NCBI GenBank assembly: GCA_011526565.1
Contig: WYBL01000047.1
Coordinates: 24,505 to 88,504 of the forward strand
DNA length: 64,000 nt
Direction: 5' to 3'
Source of the DNA: Acidobacteriota bacterium
Lineage (GTDB): Bacteria; Acidobacteriota; Vicinamibacteria; Fen-336
Part shown: positions 50,717 to 64,000 of the stretch, in pieces
How the letters are laid out: every line of letters begins with the position of its first letter
Numbering within the stretch: the first letter of the stretch is position 1
Made by a program: the position numbers and the translations under genes
Notes under the pieces: model-generated
What the model saw: only the letters and a program-made list of their open reading frames with translations
The model's database searches: none
What the model was told of the DNA's origin: nothing

Positions 50717-50821
50717 TGACGTGGCTGTAGTGTCCCCAAATGCCATCGGCGCTTCAAGGGGGTGGGGCCGGACTTTTTCACCACGGCTGACGCGGCGCGT
50801 CAGCGCGGGCAGCGCGGCGCG

Positions 50822-52222
50822 TCAGGCGCGCGAGCGAGCCGCGAGGGCCTCCAGCAGGCGGCCGTGGATGCCGCCGAACCCGCCGTTCGAGAGCACGGCC
50901 ACGGCGTCCCCGGGTCCGGCCTCCCGCGCGATCGTCTCGACGATGGCCGGCACTTCGGGCACGAAGCGGGCGCGCGCGCCGCGCGCGCAGGCCGCGTCGA
51001 CCAGTTCGCGCTCCGAGAGTCGCTGCGCCTCGGGGACCTTGCCCGGCAGGTGGACGGCGGCCAGGATCACCTCGTCGGCGCGGGTGAAGGCGTCGGCGAA
51101 GCCGGCCAGGAACGTGCGCGTGCGCGACGTGTAGGAGCGCGGCTCGAACACGCACCAGAGCCGCCCGCGGACCAGCGGGCGCAGCGCCTCGAGCGTCGCG
51201 CGCACCGCGGTCGGGTGGTGCGCGAAGTCGTCGTACACCGCGACGCCGTCCGCCTCCCCGCGGCGCTCCTGGCGGCGCTTGACGCCGCGGAACTCGCGCA
51301 GCGCGTCACGGCACGCCTCCGGCTCTACGCCGACGTCCGCAGCGGCGCACAGCGCAGCCAGCGCGTTGCGGACGTTGTGCTCGCCCGGGATGCCGAGCTC
51401 GTACTCCCCCCGATCCGCGCCCCCGACGCGCAGCCGGAAGCGCAGCCCGCGCTCCCCTGCCCCGGTCACGTCGCCCCGCCAGTCGGCGTCCCGGCCCAGC
51501 GCGAACGTCGCGGTGCGCGAGAACGCGCGCGGCAGCAACTCGCGCACGGCCTCGCTCTCGACGCCCGCGACCACCAGCCCCCGCCGTGGCACGACGCAGA
51601 GCAGGCGGAAGAACGCGTTCCTGACCGCCGCCAGGTCCGGGTAGATGTCGGCGTGGTCGTACTCGACGTTGCCGAGGATCGCGACGTCGGGCTGGTAGTG
51701 GACGAACTTGGGCCGCTTGTCGAAGAAGGCCGTGTCGTACTCGTCGCCCTCGATCACGAACTCGCGCCCGCTGCCGAGCCGGGCCGAGATCCCGTAGTCG
51801 ACCGGCACGCCGCCGACCAGGAAGGAGGGCGCGCGCCCCGCGCGGTCGAGCAGGTACGCGAGCAGGCTGGTCGTCGTCGTCTTGCCGTGGGTGCCGGCGA
51901 CGACCAGCGAGCACCGCTCGCGCAGGAACAGCTCCGACAGCAGCGCCGGCAGGCTGGTCATCCGCCGCTTCGCGTCGAGCACCGCCTCGACTTCGGGGTT
52001 GCCGCGCGACAGCGCGTTGCCGATCACCACCAGCTCGGCGTCTTCGGGCACGTTCTCCGCGGCGTACGGCGAGCGGATCGGGATGCCGAGCGCCTCGAGC
52101 TGGGTCGACATCGGCGGGTAGACGTCCTGGTCGGAGCCCGTGAGCTCGTGGCCCTGGGCCTTCAGCAAGGCGGCCAGCGACGCCATCGCCGTGCCGCAGA
52201 TGCCGCTGACGTGGATCTTCAC
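50822..52222 (-). CDS. mpl: UDP-MurNAc:tripeptide ligase (Mpl)
   Basis: Mpl ligates recycled L-Ala-D-Glu-meso-DAP tripeptide to UDP-N-acetylmuramic acid in the cytoplasm, using ATP. The 466-aa protein of the MurC family has KIHVSGICGTAMASLA at the N-terminus, the ATP loop GTHGKTTTT, a Lys/Glu-rich EYDTAFFDKRPKF segment and a C-terminal Rossmann lobe with VLSNGGFGGIH. The first-segment spacing and SNGGF tail match Mpl rather than MurC. The GTG at 52222 overlaps the ldcA stop by 4 nt. It is the last gene of a five-gene recycling operon. Confidence 0.88.
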   Translation of the reverse strand: MKIHVSGICGTAMASLAALLKAQGHELTGSDQDVYPPMSTQLEALGIPIRSPYAAENVPEDAELVVIGNALSRGNPEVEAVLDAKRRMTSLPALLSELFLRERCSLVVAGTHGKTTTTSLLAYLLDRAGRAPSFLVGGVPVDYGISARLGSGREFVIEGDEYDTAFFDKRPKFVHYQPDVAILGNVEYDHADIYPDLAAVRNAFFRLLCVVPRRGLVVAGVESEAVRELLPRAFSRTATFALGRDADWRGDVTGAGERGLRFRLRVGGADRGEYELGIPGEHNVRNALAALCAAADVGVEPEACRDALREFRGVKRRQERRGEADGVAVYDDFAHHPTAVRATLEALRPLVRGRLWCVFEPRSYTSRTRTFLAGFADAFTRADEVILAAVHLPGKVPEAQRLSERELVDAACARGARARFVPEVPAIVETIAREAGPGDAVAVLSNGGFGGIHGRLLEALAARSRA

Positions 52223-53174
52223 CGGCGCCCCCGCGGCGGCGCCGCCAGCAGGTTGCGGCCCAGCTCCAGTCGGGCCGAGTCGGGTCGCACGTCGAGCCGC
52301 GCCGGGACGCCGAGCGGCAGCGCCACGTGGGGCACGCCCTCCGGCACGTGGCCGGAGCGCAGTCCGAGCGCCACCGGCACCCCCAGCGGCGCCAGCGCCT
52401 CGCGCAGCACGTCCTCGATCGTGTAGCCGGCATCGGGCCGCGGCAGGCAACCCTCGAGACAACCGAAGACCACACCACGCACGCCCCGGAGGGCGCCCGA
52501 GGCGCGGAGCTGCCACAGCAGGCGGTCGATCTTGTAGGGCGGCTCGTCGACGTCCTCGAGCACCAGCACCGTGCCCTCGGGGTCTCGCGGCACGGCCCAG
52601 CGCGTCCCCGCGACCGCCGCCAGCAGCGTCAGGCAGCCCGCGCGCAAGCGGCCGCGAGCCCGCCCGGGAAGCAGCGTCCGCAGTTCGCCGGGCGCGGTCG
52701 CGTAGGGCGTGCCCTCCCCGAACAGCGCGTGCCGCAGGCTCGGCAGGTCGGCGTCGCCGCGAGCCAGTTCCACGGCGACCATCGGCCCGTGGATGCTGGG
52801 CACCCCGGCCCGCTGCCAGAGCGCGTGCAGCACCGTCGCGTCGGAGTAGCCGATCAGCGGCTTGGCGTGGCGGCGCACGAACGAGACGCCGATCCGCTCC
52901 AGCACCTGCGAGGCGCCGGAGCCGCCGCGGGCGCACCACAGGGCCTTCACCTCGGGGTCGGCGAGCAGGGTGGCCAGGTCCTCCGCGCGCGCGGCCGTGG
53001 TCCCGGCCAGGAACAGGTGGCGGTCGCCGGCGTGGGGCGCGAGCTTCGGCTCGAGACCGAGCGCGCGCACCGCGGCGAGGCCGCGCGCCAGGCGGTCGGG
53101 GTCCACCGGCCCGCCGGGCGCGCAGACGCCGACCACGTCCCCGGGGCGCAGCAGGCGGGCGCGGGTGGCGGCGC

Positions 53175-53178
<4 letters not shown>
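52219..53178 (-). CDS. ldcA: L,D-carboxypeptidase (S66 family)
   Basis: LdcA removes the terminal D-Ala from recycled tetrapeptides to yield the tripeptide Mpl needs. The 319-aa protein has the N-terminal VVGVCAPGGPVD segment, the nucleophile region WCARGGSGASQVL (Ser of the S66 Ser-Glu-His triad), IGYSDAT and IHGPM, and VLVLEDVDEPPYKIDRLLWQL near the catalytic Glu. No signal peptide is seen, so it is cytoplasmic, as in muropeptide recycling. The GTG start overlaps the nagZ stop by 4 nt. Confidence 0.9.
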
Positions 53179-54272
<1,094 letters not shown>

Positions 54273-54273
54273 C

Positions 54274-54729
54274 TCAGCCCTGCAGCCGCTTGCGGACGGC
54301 GTCGCTGACCTGCTTGCCGTCCACGCTCTTGCCCGTGGCCGCCAGCGCGGCCAGCGCGGCCTTCATCGCCGTGCCCATGTCCTTCATCGTCTTCGCGCCG
54401 GTTTCGGCCACGGCCTTCAGGACCGCAGCGGAGATCTCCTCGTCGCTGGCCGCCTGCGGCAGGTAGCCGCGCAGCACGACGATCTCGGCCTCTTCCTTTT
54501 CGGCCAGCTCCGGGCGCCCTGCGCCGCGGTACTGCGCGGCCGAGTCCTCGCGCTGCTTGACGAGCGTCTGCAGCAGCTTCGCGGCCTCGGCTTCGTCGAG
54601 CGGCGCCTTCTTGTCGATCTCCCTGTTCTTGAGCGCGGACTTGGCCATCCGCAGCACGCTGGTGCGGGCGGCGTCCTGCGCCTTCATGGCGGCGGTCAGG
54701 TCGGCGGTGATGCGTTCGGCGATCGTCAT
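54274..54729 (-). CDS. yqeY: YqeY/GatB-like domain protein
   Basis: This 151-aa protein of the YqeY family corresponds to the C-terminal, tRNA-binding domain of GatB (aspartyl/glutamyl-tRNA amidotransferase). Features are a helical N-domain (ERITADLTAAMKAQDAARTSVLRMAKSALKN) and a GatB-tail motif (MGTAMKAALAALAATGKSVDGKQVSDAVRKRL). Free YqeY proteins may assist tRNA or aminoacyl transfer, but their role is unsettled. It sits 1 bp from nagZ in the recycling operon and 8 bp after the P-loop protein. Confidence 0.9.
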   Translation of the reverse strand: MTIAERITADLTAAMKAQDAARTSVLRMAKSALKNREIDKKAPLDEAEAAKLLQTLVKQREDSAAQYRGAGRPELAEKEEAEIVVLRGYLPQAASDEEISAAVLKAVAETGAKTMKDMGTAMKAALAALAATGKSVDGKQVSDAVRKRLQG

Positions 54730-54737
54730 CGGTACCT

Positions 54738-55283
54738 CTAGAACAGCTTGGAGAAGGCGGGGTGGCGCTCGACCGCCTCGCGCACGTGCTGGATCCACTC
54801 GTCGCGCCGGCCCTGGGCCAGCAGCTCGTGCGGGATGCGGTGGGCCTTCAGCAACTCGTCGACGATGCCGTCGATGCCGCGCATGAACACCTCGTCGGTG
54901 TCGCGGAAGCCGTCGGCGGAGGCGGGCCCGGCCAGCGGGACCTTGAAGAGCAGGTCGTAGGTCCGCATCCAGGAGTCCATCAGGCGCTCGACCGGCTTGT
55001 GGCGGCCGCAGGCGAACTTCATGTACGCGTAGTTGTCGAGCACGCTGCGGTCGCAGACCACGACGTCGTGGGCGGAGGCCGAGCGGATCTCCTCGGCGAT
55101 CTGGGTGGCCAGGATCCACATCTGCGACTCGAAGGAGGTCTTGCGGTTGACCGGCAGCGGCGACAGCCGCGCCACTTCCTTCACCACGTCGACGTGCACG
55201 TTGCGCTTCTTGAGCGCGGCCACCAGGTCGTAGCACAGCGTGGTCTTGCCGACGCCGTGGGTGCCGATGAAGGCGATCTTCAA
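54738..55283 (-). CDS. P-loop ATPase/kinase (NadR-like AAA family)
   Basis: This 181-aa protein starts at TTG 55283 and has a perfect Walker A GTHGVGKTT at 8-16. VVCDRSVLDNYAYMKF contains the DRS pair seen in nucleoside/nicotinamide riboside kinases, and an Arg-rich lid follows (RRDEWIQHVREAVERH). This resembles the AAA_28/NadR-kinase group that phosphorylates small nucleosides. The substrate is unknown. It is the first gene of the operon with yqeY, nagZ, ldcA and mpl, and an AGGAG lies 11 nt upstream of the TTG. Confidence 0.78.
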   Translation of the reverse strand: MKIAFIGTHGVGKTTLCYDLVAALKKRNVHVDVVKEVARLSPLPVNRKTSFESQMWILATQIAEEIRSASAHDVVVCDRSVLDNYAYMKFACGRHKPVERLMDSWMRTYDLLFKVPLAGPASADGFRDTDEVFMRGIDGIVDELLKAHRIPHELLAQGRRDEWIQHVREAVERHPAFSKLF

Positions 55284-55348
55284 GTTCTCGCGGGCTCCTG
55301 TCGCTGGCGGATTCTACCGCGCCCGTCCTGGGGTAACTTGGAGGGGCG

Positions 55349-55663
55349 ATGAGCGACGACCTGTTCGAGCCGTGGGAGAAGCTGATCCCGATCGAGATGC
55401 TGGGCCGCCGGCTCGAGGTGCCGGAGAACAACGTGCTGCTGCGCCAGCTCCAGCACGTCGCCCCCGACATCGCCTGGGGCCGCTACTGCTGGAACGCGGA
55501 GTGCCGCTACTGCGAGGTGACGATCCGCGACGCGGAGGGCCGCGAGTTCGGCGCCCTCGCCTGCCGCCTGAAGGCCACCGCCGGCATGCAGATCGTCAAG
55601 GCCGCCCCCGAGATCAAGTACAACTGCTCGGCGGCCCTCAAGGCCGCGCCCGAGGCGGAGTAG
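55349..55663 (+). CDS. Small 2Fe-2S ferredoxin-like protein
   Basis: This 104-aa protein has C47-x4-C52-x2-C55-x16-C72, the plant-type 2Fe-2S ferredoxin ligand pattern (the last spacing is usually longer), followed by ATAGM as in family members. An additional C93 lies near the end. The N-terminal half replaces the usual beta-grasp start with LIPIEMLGRRLEVPENN, so it is a divergent, short ferredoxin. GGAGGGGCG precedes the ATG. It could donate electrons to an oxygenase or reductase, but no partner gene is adjacent. Confidence 0.72.
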   Translation: MSDDLFEPWEKLIPIEMLGRRLEVPENNVLLRQLQHVAPDIAWGRYCWNAECRYCEVTIRDAEGREFGALACRLKATAGMQIVKAAPEIKYNCSAALKAAPEAE

Positions 55664-55670
55664 CGCGCTC

Positions 55671-56480
55671 TCAGCGCGGGGACAGCCGCGACTTCACCTG
55701 GCGCCAGGTCGTCATCAGGCTGTTGCGGGTCATCTCCAGCCGGCGCACGCTGAACTCGGCGTCGCGGCCCGCCAGCGACTCCTTGGCCCGCAGCACCAGC
55801 TTGCGGCAGGTCTGGAGCAGGATGTCGTCGGCCTTGCCCCGCTGCTTCAGCACCTGCAGGTCGTGGCCCAGCTCGATGATGATGCGCTCGATCTCGATGA
55901 CCTTCTCGCGCAGTTCCTTCTCGAGCGGGTAGACCACGTCGAGCGACGGGGCATCGACGGTTTCTTCCACGGGCGGCGCGGGCTGCGGCACCGCTGGCGG
56001 CGCTGGCGCCGCCCCTTCCTTCTCCGCCTTCAGTTCCCGGAACGCCCGCGAGAACAGGAACGGATAGAGCTGGTTCGCCTCCTCGAACTGCCGCTTCACG
56101 CCTTCGGACTTGGTGAGGTAGTAGTCGCGCAGCAGGCCCTTGATGCGCGCGACCTGCCGCTCCTCGCGGTCCTCGACGACGGCCCGCGCCTCCGCCGCGA
56201 TCTCGACGATGCGCTGCTCGACGAAGCGGTTGTGGTCTGCGGTGCGCACGTCCGGGAAGTCGTAGTCGCGACCGTGGATGATGCGCGCGTTCGGCTCCCC
56301 GTAGTTCGCGTAGACGATCAGGTTGACGCGCCGGACCTCGGCCTCGGTCACGGCGTCGACGACCGGTCCGCGATCCTCGATCTGATAGTGATAGAGGGTC
56401 CCCGAGCGAGACACGTAGTTCTCGTTCCGGCCGCCGACCTGACACAGGCGGCGGTCGAGCGTCTGCTCCTGGGAGTTCAT
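55671..56480 (-). CDS. Conserved-looking protein of unknown function
   Basis: This 269-aa cytoplasmic protein has no membrane segment. The N-terminal half is mixed alpha/beta (NENYVSRSGTLYHYQIEDRG and VNLIVYANYGEPNARIIHGRDYDF). It is joined by a Pro/Ala linker (APAPPAVPQPAPP) to a helical C-terminal half with coiled-coil-like heptads. I do not recognise a domain. It is alone on the minus strand, converging on the ferredoxin-like gene with 7 bp between stops and diverging from the dnaK operon. A good promoter lies at 56496-56525. Confidence 0.68.
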   Translation of the reverse strand: MNSQEQTLDRRLCQVGGRNENYVSRSGTLYHYQIEDRGPVVDAVTEAEVRRVNLIVYANYGEPNARIIHGRDYDFPDVRTADHNRFVEQRIVEIAAEARAVVEDREERQVARIKGLLRDYYLTKSEGVKRQFEEANQLYPFLFSRAFRELKAEKEGAAPAPPAVPQPAPPVEETVDAPSLDVVYPLEKELREKVIEIERIIIELGHDLQVLKQRGKADDILLQTCRKLVLRAKESLAGRDAEFSVRRLEMTRNSLMTTWRQVKSRLSPR

Positions 56481-56495
56481 TGGCGTCGCCGTCGC

Positions 56496-56525
56496 ATTCT
56501 ATCCACCGGAAGTGCTTGATTTCAA
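56496..56525 (-). promoter_or_regulatory. Promoter of the unknown gene at 56480
   Basis: TTGAAA (56520-56525) and TAGAAT (56496-56501) are separated by 18 bp on the minus strand, 16 bp upstream of the start codon. It is in the same divergent region as the dnaK promoter. Confidence 0.55.
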
Positions 56526-56589
56526 TGACGATTGTCCCGCCCGCGAGCCCCTTGATCACAATATGAGCGTAACGCACTAATATTTGATG

Positions 56590-56619
56590 CTTGACATCCA
56601 CTCATTTGCGCCCTAGATT
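56590..56619 (+). promoter_or_regulatory. dnaK promoter, sigma70 with overlapping sigma32-like boxes
   Basis: TTGACA (56591-56596) and TAGATT (56614-56619) with exactly 17-bp spacing give a near-consensus sigma70 promoter. Read one base earlier, CTTGACA, 14 bp, then CCCTAGAT fits the sigma32 pattern (CTTGAAA-N13-15-CCCATNT). No CIRCE or HAIR repeat is visible. This should allow both basal and heat-shock transcription of dnaK and the genes downstream. Confidence 0.65.
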
Positions 56620-56667
56620 CTTCGGCGTAGAGGGGGCGGAAGCCCCACAACAGAGGGATCGGAAGCA

Positions 56668-58569
<1,902 letters not shown>

Positions 58570-58595
58570 AGAAAGGGAAATCGAAGGAGGAAGTC

Positions 58596-59051
58596 ATGGC
58601 CATCGTTCGCTGGGAACCCTTCCGCGACCTGCTGACGCTGCAGGACCGCATGAATCGCCTGTTCGACGAGTCCTACCGCGGCGGCAGCCGCGGCGCGGAA
58701 GACGACTGGGCGCTGGGCGGCTCCTGGGCGCCGGCCGTCGACATCTACGAGCAGAACGGCAACATCGAGCTGAAGGCCGAGCTGCCGGGCATCGACCCCA
58801 AGGACGTCGACATCCGGGTCGAGAACAACGTCCTCACCCTGCGCGGCGAGCGCCGCCTCGACAACGAGGTCAAGCGCGAGAGCTACCACCGCGTGGAGCG
58901 CGCGTACGGCGCGTTCAGCCGCTCCTTCACGCTGCCGACCGTCGTCGACACCGAGAAGATCCAGGCCGAGTACAAGGACGGCGTGCTGCGGCTGGTCCTG
59001 CCCAAGAAGGAAGAGGCCAAGCCGCGCCAGATCCAGATCACCCGCCACTGA
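58596..59051 (+). CDS. Small heat-shock protein (Hsp20 family)
   Basis: This 151-aa alpha-crystallin-fold chaperone has an N-terminal arm, the ACD core from [18 protein letters not shown] to [15 protein letters not shown], and the C-terminal [13 protein letters not shown] segment bearing the GVL motif. It binds denatured proteins without ATP and hands them to DnaK. It lies 26 bp after dnaK and 37 bp before groES with AAGGAGG upstream, so it is part of the same heat-shock run. Confidence 0.95.
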   Translation: MAIVRWEPFRDLLTLQDRMNRLFDESYRGGSRGAEDDWALGGSWAPAVDIYEQNGNIELKAELPGIDPKDVDIRVENNVLTLRGERRLDNEVKRESYHRVERAYGAFSRSFTLPTVVDTEKIQAEYKDGVLRLVLPKKEEAKPRQIQITRH

Positions 59052-59088
59052 GTCCCGTATCAACCCCCAATCGGAGGAAGCAGGTCAC

Positions 59089-59379
59089 ATGACGAACGTG
59101 AAGCCGCTGCGCGACCGCGTGCTGGTCCGCCGGATCGAAGAAGGCGAGCAGAAGGTCGGCGGCATCATCATCCCCGACTCCGCGAAGGAGAAGCCGCTGC
59201 AGGCCGAGGTCGTGGCCGTCGGCTCGGGCCGCGTGCTCGAGAACGGCCAGCGCATCGACCTGACCGTGAAGAAGGGCGACAAGGTGCTGATCGGCAAGTG
59301 GTCCGGCACCGAGGTCAAGATCGACGGCGAGGAATTCCTCATCCTGAAGGAGGATGAGGTCCTCGGCATCCTGGGCTAA
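59089..59379 (+). CDS. groES: Co-chaperonin GroES
   Basis: This 96-aa GroES has the N-terminal [20 protein letters not shown], the mobile loop [20 protein letters not shown], and the conserved C-terminal [20 protein letters not shown]. It caps the GroEL cavity during folding. GGAGGAAGCAGGTCAC stands before the ATG. It is followed by groEL after 21 bp, the standard groESL order. Confidence 0.98.
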   Translation: MTNVKPLRDRVLVRRIEEGEQKVGGIIIPDSAKEKPLQAEVVAVGSGRVLENGQRIDLTVKKGDKVLIGKWSGTEVKIDGEEFLILKEDEVLGILG

Positions 59380-61038
<1,659 letters not shown>

Positions 61039-61047
61039 TTTTTGTCC

Positions 61048-61086
61048 CCCGGGTGCCCCAGGAGCGTCCACTCCGGGGCACCCGGG
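61048..61086 (+). terminator. Hairpin terminator after groEL
   Basis: A 12-bp stem CCCGGGTGCCCC / GGGGCACCCGGG is extended by a GGAG/CTCC helix around a 6-nt loop. It is 9 bp after the groEL stop. The T-run lies on the 5' side, so it would terminate as a G+C-rich stem followed by CCTTTACC. It marks the end of the dnaK-groEL block. Confidence 0.7.
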
Positions 61087-61102
61087 CCTTTACCGAGCGG
61101 TA

Positions 61103-61129
61103 CAACTTTTTACCGCCCTGGCGCGTAAG
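61103..61129 (+). promoter_or_regulatory. Candidate ECF/sigmaE-type promoter of htrA
   Basis: CAACTTT (61103-61109) and CGTAAG (61124-61129) with 14-15 bp between them resemble ECF-sigma promoters (AACTT-N15-17-CGTnn). Envelope-stress control of a DegP-type protease would fit. The leader to the start codon is about 135 nt, which leaves the assignment weak. Confidence 0.3.
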
Positions 61130-61270
61130 TACCGACAGATAATGCACTTCCCCGGGGTTCCCGAGCCCCGGGGCGGTTGCCGGGCTCGATGGCTCGGCGG
61201 CCGCGAATGGGAACGGGAGTTGCAAGTCCCTCCGAAGAGGCGGGACTTCGCGGAGATGACGAGGACGAGC

Positions 61271-62755
61271 ATGAGCAGCCGGACCCGGACGATCGCATCG
61301 TTCTTCGTGCTGGCGATGGGGATGATGCTGTTCGGGGCCTTCGTCACGGCCCAGATCCAGAAGCCCGGTCCCGTGCGCGCCGCCGCCGCCGAAGAGCAGC
61401 AGGCTGCCGCTGCCGCCGGCGGACGCCAGGCGATCGTCGGTCTCGACACCTTCCGCGACGTGGCCCGCAGGCAGACCGCGGGCGTCGTCAACATCAACAC
61501 CCGCAAGACGGTCAAGACCGGCGGCCGCACGCCGTTCCACAACTTCGACGACGACCTGCTGGAGCGCTTCTTCGGCCGCCGCGGCGAGTCGGAGACCCAG
61601 CGCAGTCTCGGCTCGGGCTTCGTGATCGACAAGGACGGTTACATCCTGACCAACCGGCACGTGGTCGACGGCGCCGACGAGATCCGCATCACGCTGTCCG
61701 ACGGCCAGGAGTACGACGCCAAACTGGTCGGTCGCGACGCCCGGACCGACGTGGCGCTGCTGAAGATCGAGCCGAAGAAGGCGCTGACGGTGCTGGAACT
61801 GGGCGACTCGGACCAGACCGAACCCGGCGAGTGGGTGATGGCGATCGGCAATCCTTTCGGGTTGGGCGGGAATTCCGTCACCGTGGGCGTCGTTTCCTAC
61901 AAGGGCCGGCCGCTGACGGTCGGCACCCGTGGCACCTCGGTCGACATGATCCAGACCGACGCGGCGATCAACCCCGGCAACTCGGGCGGGCCCCTGCTCG
62001 ACACCCGCGGCCGGGTGATCGGCATCAACACGATGATCATCACCCGCGGCCTGCCGCAGAGCGCCGGCGTCGGCTTCGCCGTGCCGATCAACGTGGCGAA
62101 GGAGATCCTGCCCCAGCTCCGGACCAAGGGGAAGGTCGAGCGCGGCTGGCTCGGCGTGACCATCGCGCCGATGACGGAGGACCTCGCGAAGACGTTCAAG
62201 ATGGCCGAGGCGCGCGGCGCGATCGTCAACGACGTCACCGCCGGTTCGCCGGCCGAGAAGGCGGGGGTCCAGGCGGACGACGTGATCCTGGCCCTCGACG
62301 GCAAGGCGATGGCGGACAACAACGAGGTCGTCCGCACGATCGCCGGCAAGGCGCCCGGCACCACCGTGCGGCTGAAGCTGCTGCGCGAGGGCAAGGAGCG
62401 CGACGTGACGGTGACGCTCGGCGCCTTCCCCGAGGAAGGCGATGCGGCCGACGAGCCGGAGGCCGAGCGCGCGCGGCTGGGCATGACGCTGCAGGACCTC
62501 TCCCCCGACATGGCGCGGCGCCTGGACCTGCCGCGCGGCGCCCGCGGGGTGCTGGTGGTGCGCATCGAGCCGGGCGAGGCCGCCGAGGACGCGGGCCTCG
62601 CGCAGGGCGACCTGATCCTGAGCGTGAACGGGTCGGGTGTCGCGACCGTCGACGAGTTCTTCGAGGCGATCGAGGCCGCGCGCGGCGACGGCGTCGCGCG
62701 GGTCCGGGTGCGCCGCGGGGACACGGCCTTCACGACCGTGCTGAAGCTGGACTGA
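61271..62755 (+). CDS. degP: Periplasmic serine protease/chaperone HtrA (DegP family)
   Basis: This 494-aa protease has an N-terminal membrane or signal segment (IASFFVLAMGMMLFGAF), then a trypsin-like domain with the triad His in TNRHVVD, Asp in RTDVALLKI and Ser in GNSGGP, and two PDZ domains (from about 290 and 395: VNDVTAGSPAEKAGVQADDVIL and VRIEPGEAAEDAGLAQGDLIL). It degrades or refolds misfolded envelope proteins. The ATG at 61271 has AGGA 5 nt upstream; an ATG at 61256 is a possible alternative. It lies behind a candidate ECF promoter and is followed 34 bp later by a DksA-like gene. Confidence 0.95.
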   Translation: MSSRTRTIASFFVLAMGMMLFGAFVTAQIQKPGPVRAAAAEEQQAAAAAGGRQAIVGLDTFRDVARRQTAGVVNINTRKTVKTGGRTPFHNFDDDLLERFFGRRGESETQRSLGSGFVIDKDGYILTNRHVVDGADEIRITLSDGQEYDAKLVGRDARTDVALLKIEPKKALTVLELGDSDQTEPGEWVMAIGNPFGLGGNSVTVGVVSYKGRPLTVGTRGTSVDMIQTDAAINPGNSGGPLLDTRGRVIGINTMIITRGLPQSAGVGFAVPINVAKEILPQLRTKGKVERGWLGVTIAPMTEDLAKTFKMAEARGAIVNDVTAGSPAEKAGVQADDVILALDGKAMADNNEVVRTIAGKAPGTTVRLKLLREGKERDVTVTLGAFPEEGDAADEPEAERARLGMTLQDLSPDMARRLDLPRGARGVLVVRIEPGEAAEDAGLAQGDLILSVNGSGVATVDEFFEAIEAARGDGVARVRVRRGDTAFTTVLKLD

Positions 62756-62789
62756 CGCCGCTGGGGAGCGGAGCCAGGAGGAGGACGCC

Positions 62790-63203
62790 ATGACGCGCAA
62801 GGAAGGTCGGGATCGGGAGCGGTACGGGGTTCTGCTCGCGATGCTGGAGGACCGGCGCCGCGAGCTGTCCGCGAAGCTTCGTTCGATCCGCGAGACGCTG
62901 CCGGAAGAAGTGCGGGAGGTCAAGGACGCCGAGGAGCAGTCGATGGCCGACATCGTGCAGGAGGTCGACTTCGCCCTCATGCAGATGAAGTCGGAGACGC
63001 TGGCCAAGATCGACGATGCCATCGTGCGCCTGAAGCAGGGCCGGTACGGCCTGTGCCTGGAGTGCGGTCACGACATCGCGGCCGCGCGGCTGAAGGCCGT
63101 GCCGTTCGCCGACCTGTGCCGCGACTGCCAGCAGCACCAGGAGGACCAGGTGGCGCGCGAGCGCCAGGAGAAGGCCCGCGAGTTCAGCCTGTCGATCGGC
63201 TGA
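62790..63203 (+). CDS. DksA/TraR-type zinc-finger protein
   Basis: This 137-aa protein has an N-terminal coiled coil (ERYGVLLAMLEDRRRELSAKLRSIRE) and a C-terminal zinc finger C89-x2-C92...C110-x2-C113 (LCLECGHDIAAARLKAVPFADLC) of the DksA type. The acidic D-x-x-D-A motif at the coiled-coil tip is not obvious, so RNA polymerase regulation with ppGpp is unproven. GGAGGAGG lies before the ATG. It sits between htrA and lon on the same strand, suggesting co-regulation with proteostasis. Confidence 0.88.
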   Translation: MTRKEGRDRERYGVLLAMLEDRRRELSAKLRSIRETLPEEVREVKDAEEQSMADIVQEVDFALMQMKSETLAKIDDAIVRLKQGRYGLCLECGHDIAAARLKAVPFADLCRDCQQHQEDQVARERQEKAREFSLSIG

Positions 63204-63225
63204 AACCCCCGCGAGCGGAGGCCAC

Positions 63226-64000
<775 letters not shown>

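Noticed and set aside
50593..50821. c-di-GMP or cobalamin riboswitch in the TonB receptor leader
   Set aside because: An AAACCAGGACG stretch looked similar to the c-di-GMP-I core, but the second half (GACGCAAAGCC) and the cobalamin B12 box are absent.
56481..56667. CIRCE or HAIR (HspR) element before dnaK
   Set aside because: No TTAGCACTC-N9-GAGTGCTAA repeat and the CTTGA/ACTCA pair has a 3-nt gap instead of the 7 needed for HAIR.

Overview
The window is about 64 kb of very GC-rich, densely packed bacterial chromosome. Genes are often coupled by 4-nt ATGA or GTGA overlaps, and GTG and TTG starts are common. No rRNA, tRNA, IS element, CRISPR array or prophage was seen, and no gap between genes exceeds about 300 bp. 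The gene set is Gram-negative (TonB-dependent receptor with a carboxypeptidase-like N-terminal domain, muropeptide recycling, lipoprotein). The von Willebrand protein, the long Hfq variant, the many Ser/Thr kinases and FHA proteins, and the NodU/SxtJ/SxtK-like trio point to Acidobacteriota, perhaps a Thermoanaerobaculia-like lineage. That placement is an inference from gene content.

Layout. 1-4.7 kb: end of a VWA protein, then the glyoxylate-shunt operon (malate synthase, long isocitrate lyase) behind a promoter with a TetR-type palindrome. 4.7-7.2 kb: methyltransferase, MFS transporter, Rnk-like factor. 7.4-13.3 kb: LysR/NhaR-type regulator and a three-gene NAD-linked formate dehydrogenase. 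Its catalytic subunit is a selenoprotein: an in-frame TGA sits at the active-site position and is followed by a good bacterial SECIS hairpin. The N-terminal Fe-S part of this enzyme is encoded separately, as the third gene. 13.3-25 kb: SerA, a lipoprotein, two overlapping Ser/Thr kinase genes (the second about 1,500 residues with Zn-ribbon, kinase, TPR, WD40, TM and HEAT parts), a membrane protein/XRE pair, a flavin-binding protein, an M49-like peptidase and a SpoIIE-type phosphatase.

25-35 kb: a nucleotidyltransferase module, AddAB-like helicase-nucleases, a secreted protein, then a small accessory or defence-like patch: orphan Phd antitoxin, DUF429 protein with a C2H2-like tail, and a frameshifted N-terminal remnant of a large helicase preceded by a perfect hairpin. 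35-46 kb: M20 amidohydrolase, Hfq, HolB, Tmk, SDR enzymes, a DUF4388-like protein, a CNBD-FHA protein, a multi-pass membrane protein and an all-helical unknown. 46-48 kb: SxtJ-like, NodU carbamoyltransferase and SxtK-like trio, ended by a bidirectional terminator. 48-56 kb: TonB receptor and an operon of P-loop ATPase, YqeY, NagZ, LdcA and Mpl (cell-wall recycling), then a ferredoxin-like protein and an unknown.

56.6-64 kb: a protein-quality-control block (dnaK, hsp20, groES, groEL, htrA/degP, a DksA-like gene and the start of lon), with a strong overlapping sigma70/sigma32-like promoter before dnaK.

The most unusual feature is the Sec-containing formate dehydrogenase, with its catalytic half and Fe-S half in separate, permuted genes. 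Automated callers would probably split or truncate it at the TGA.
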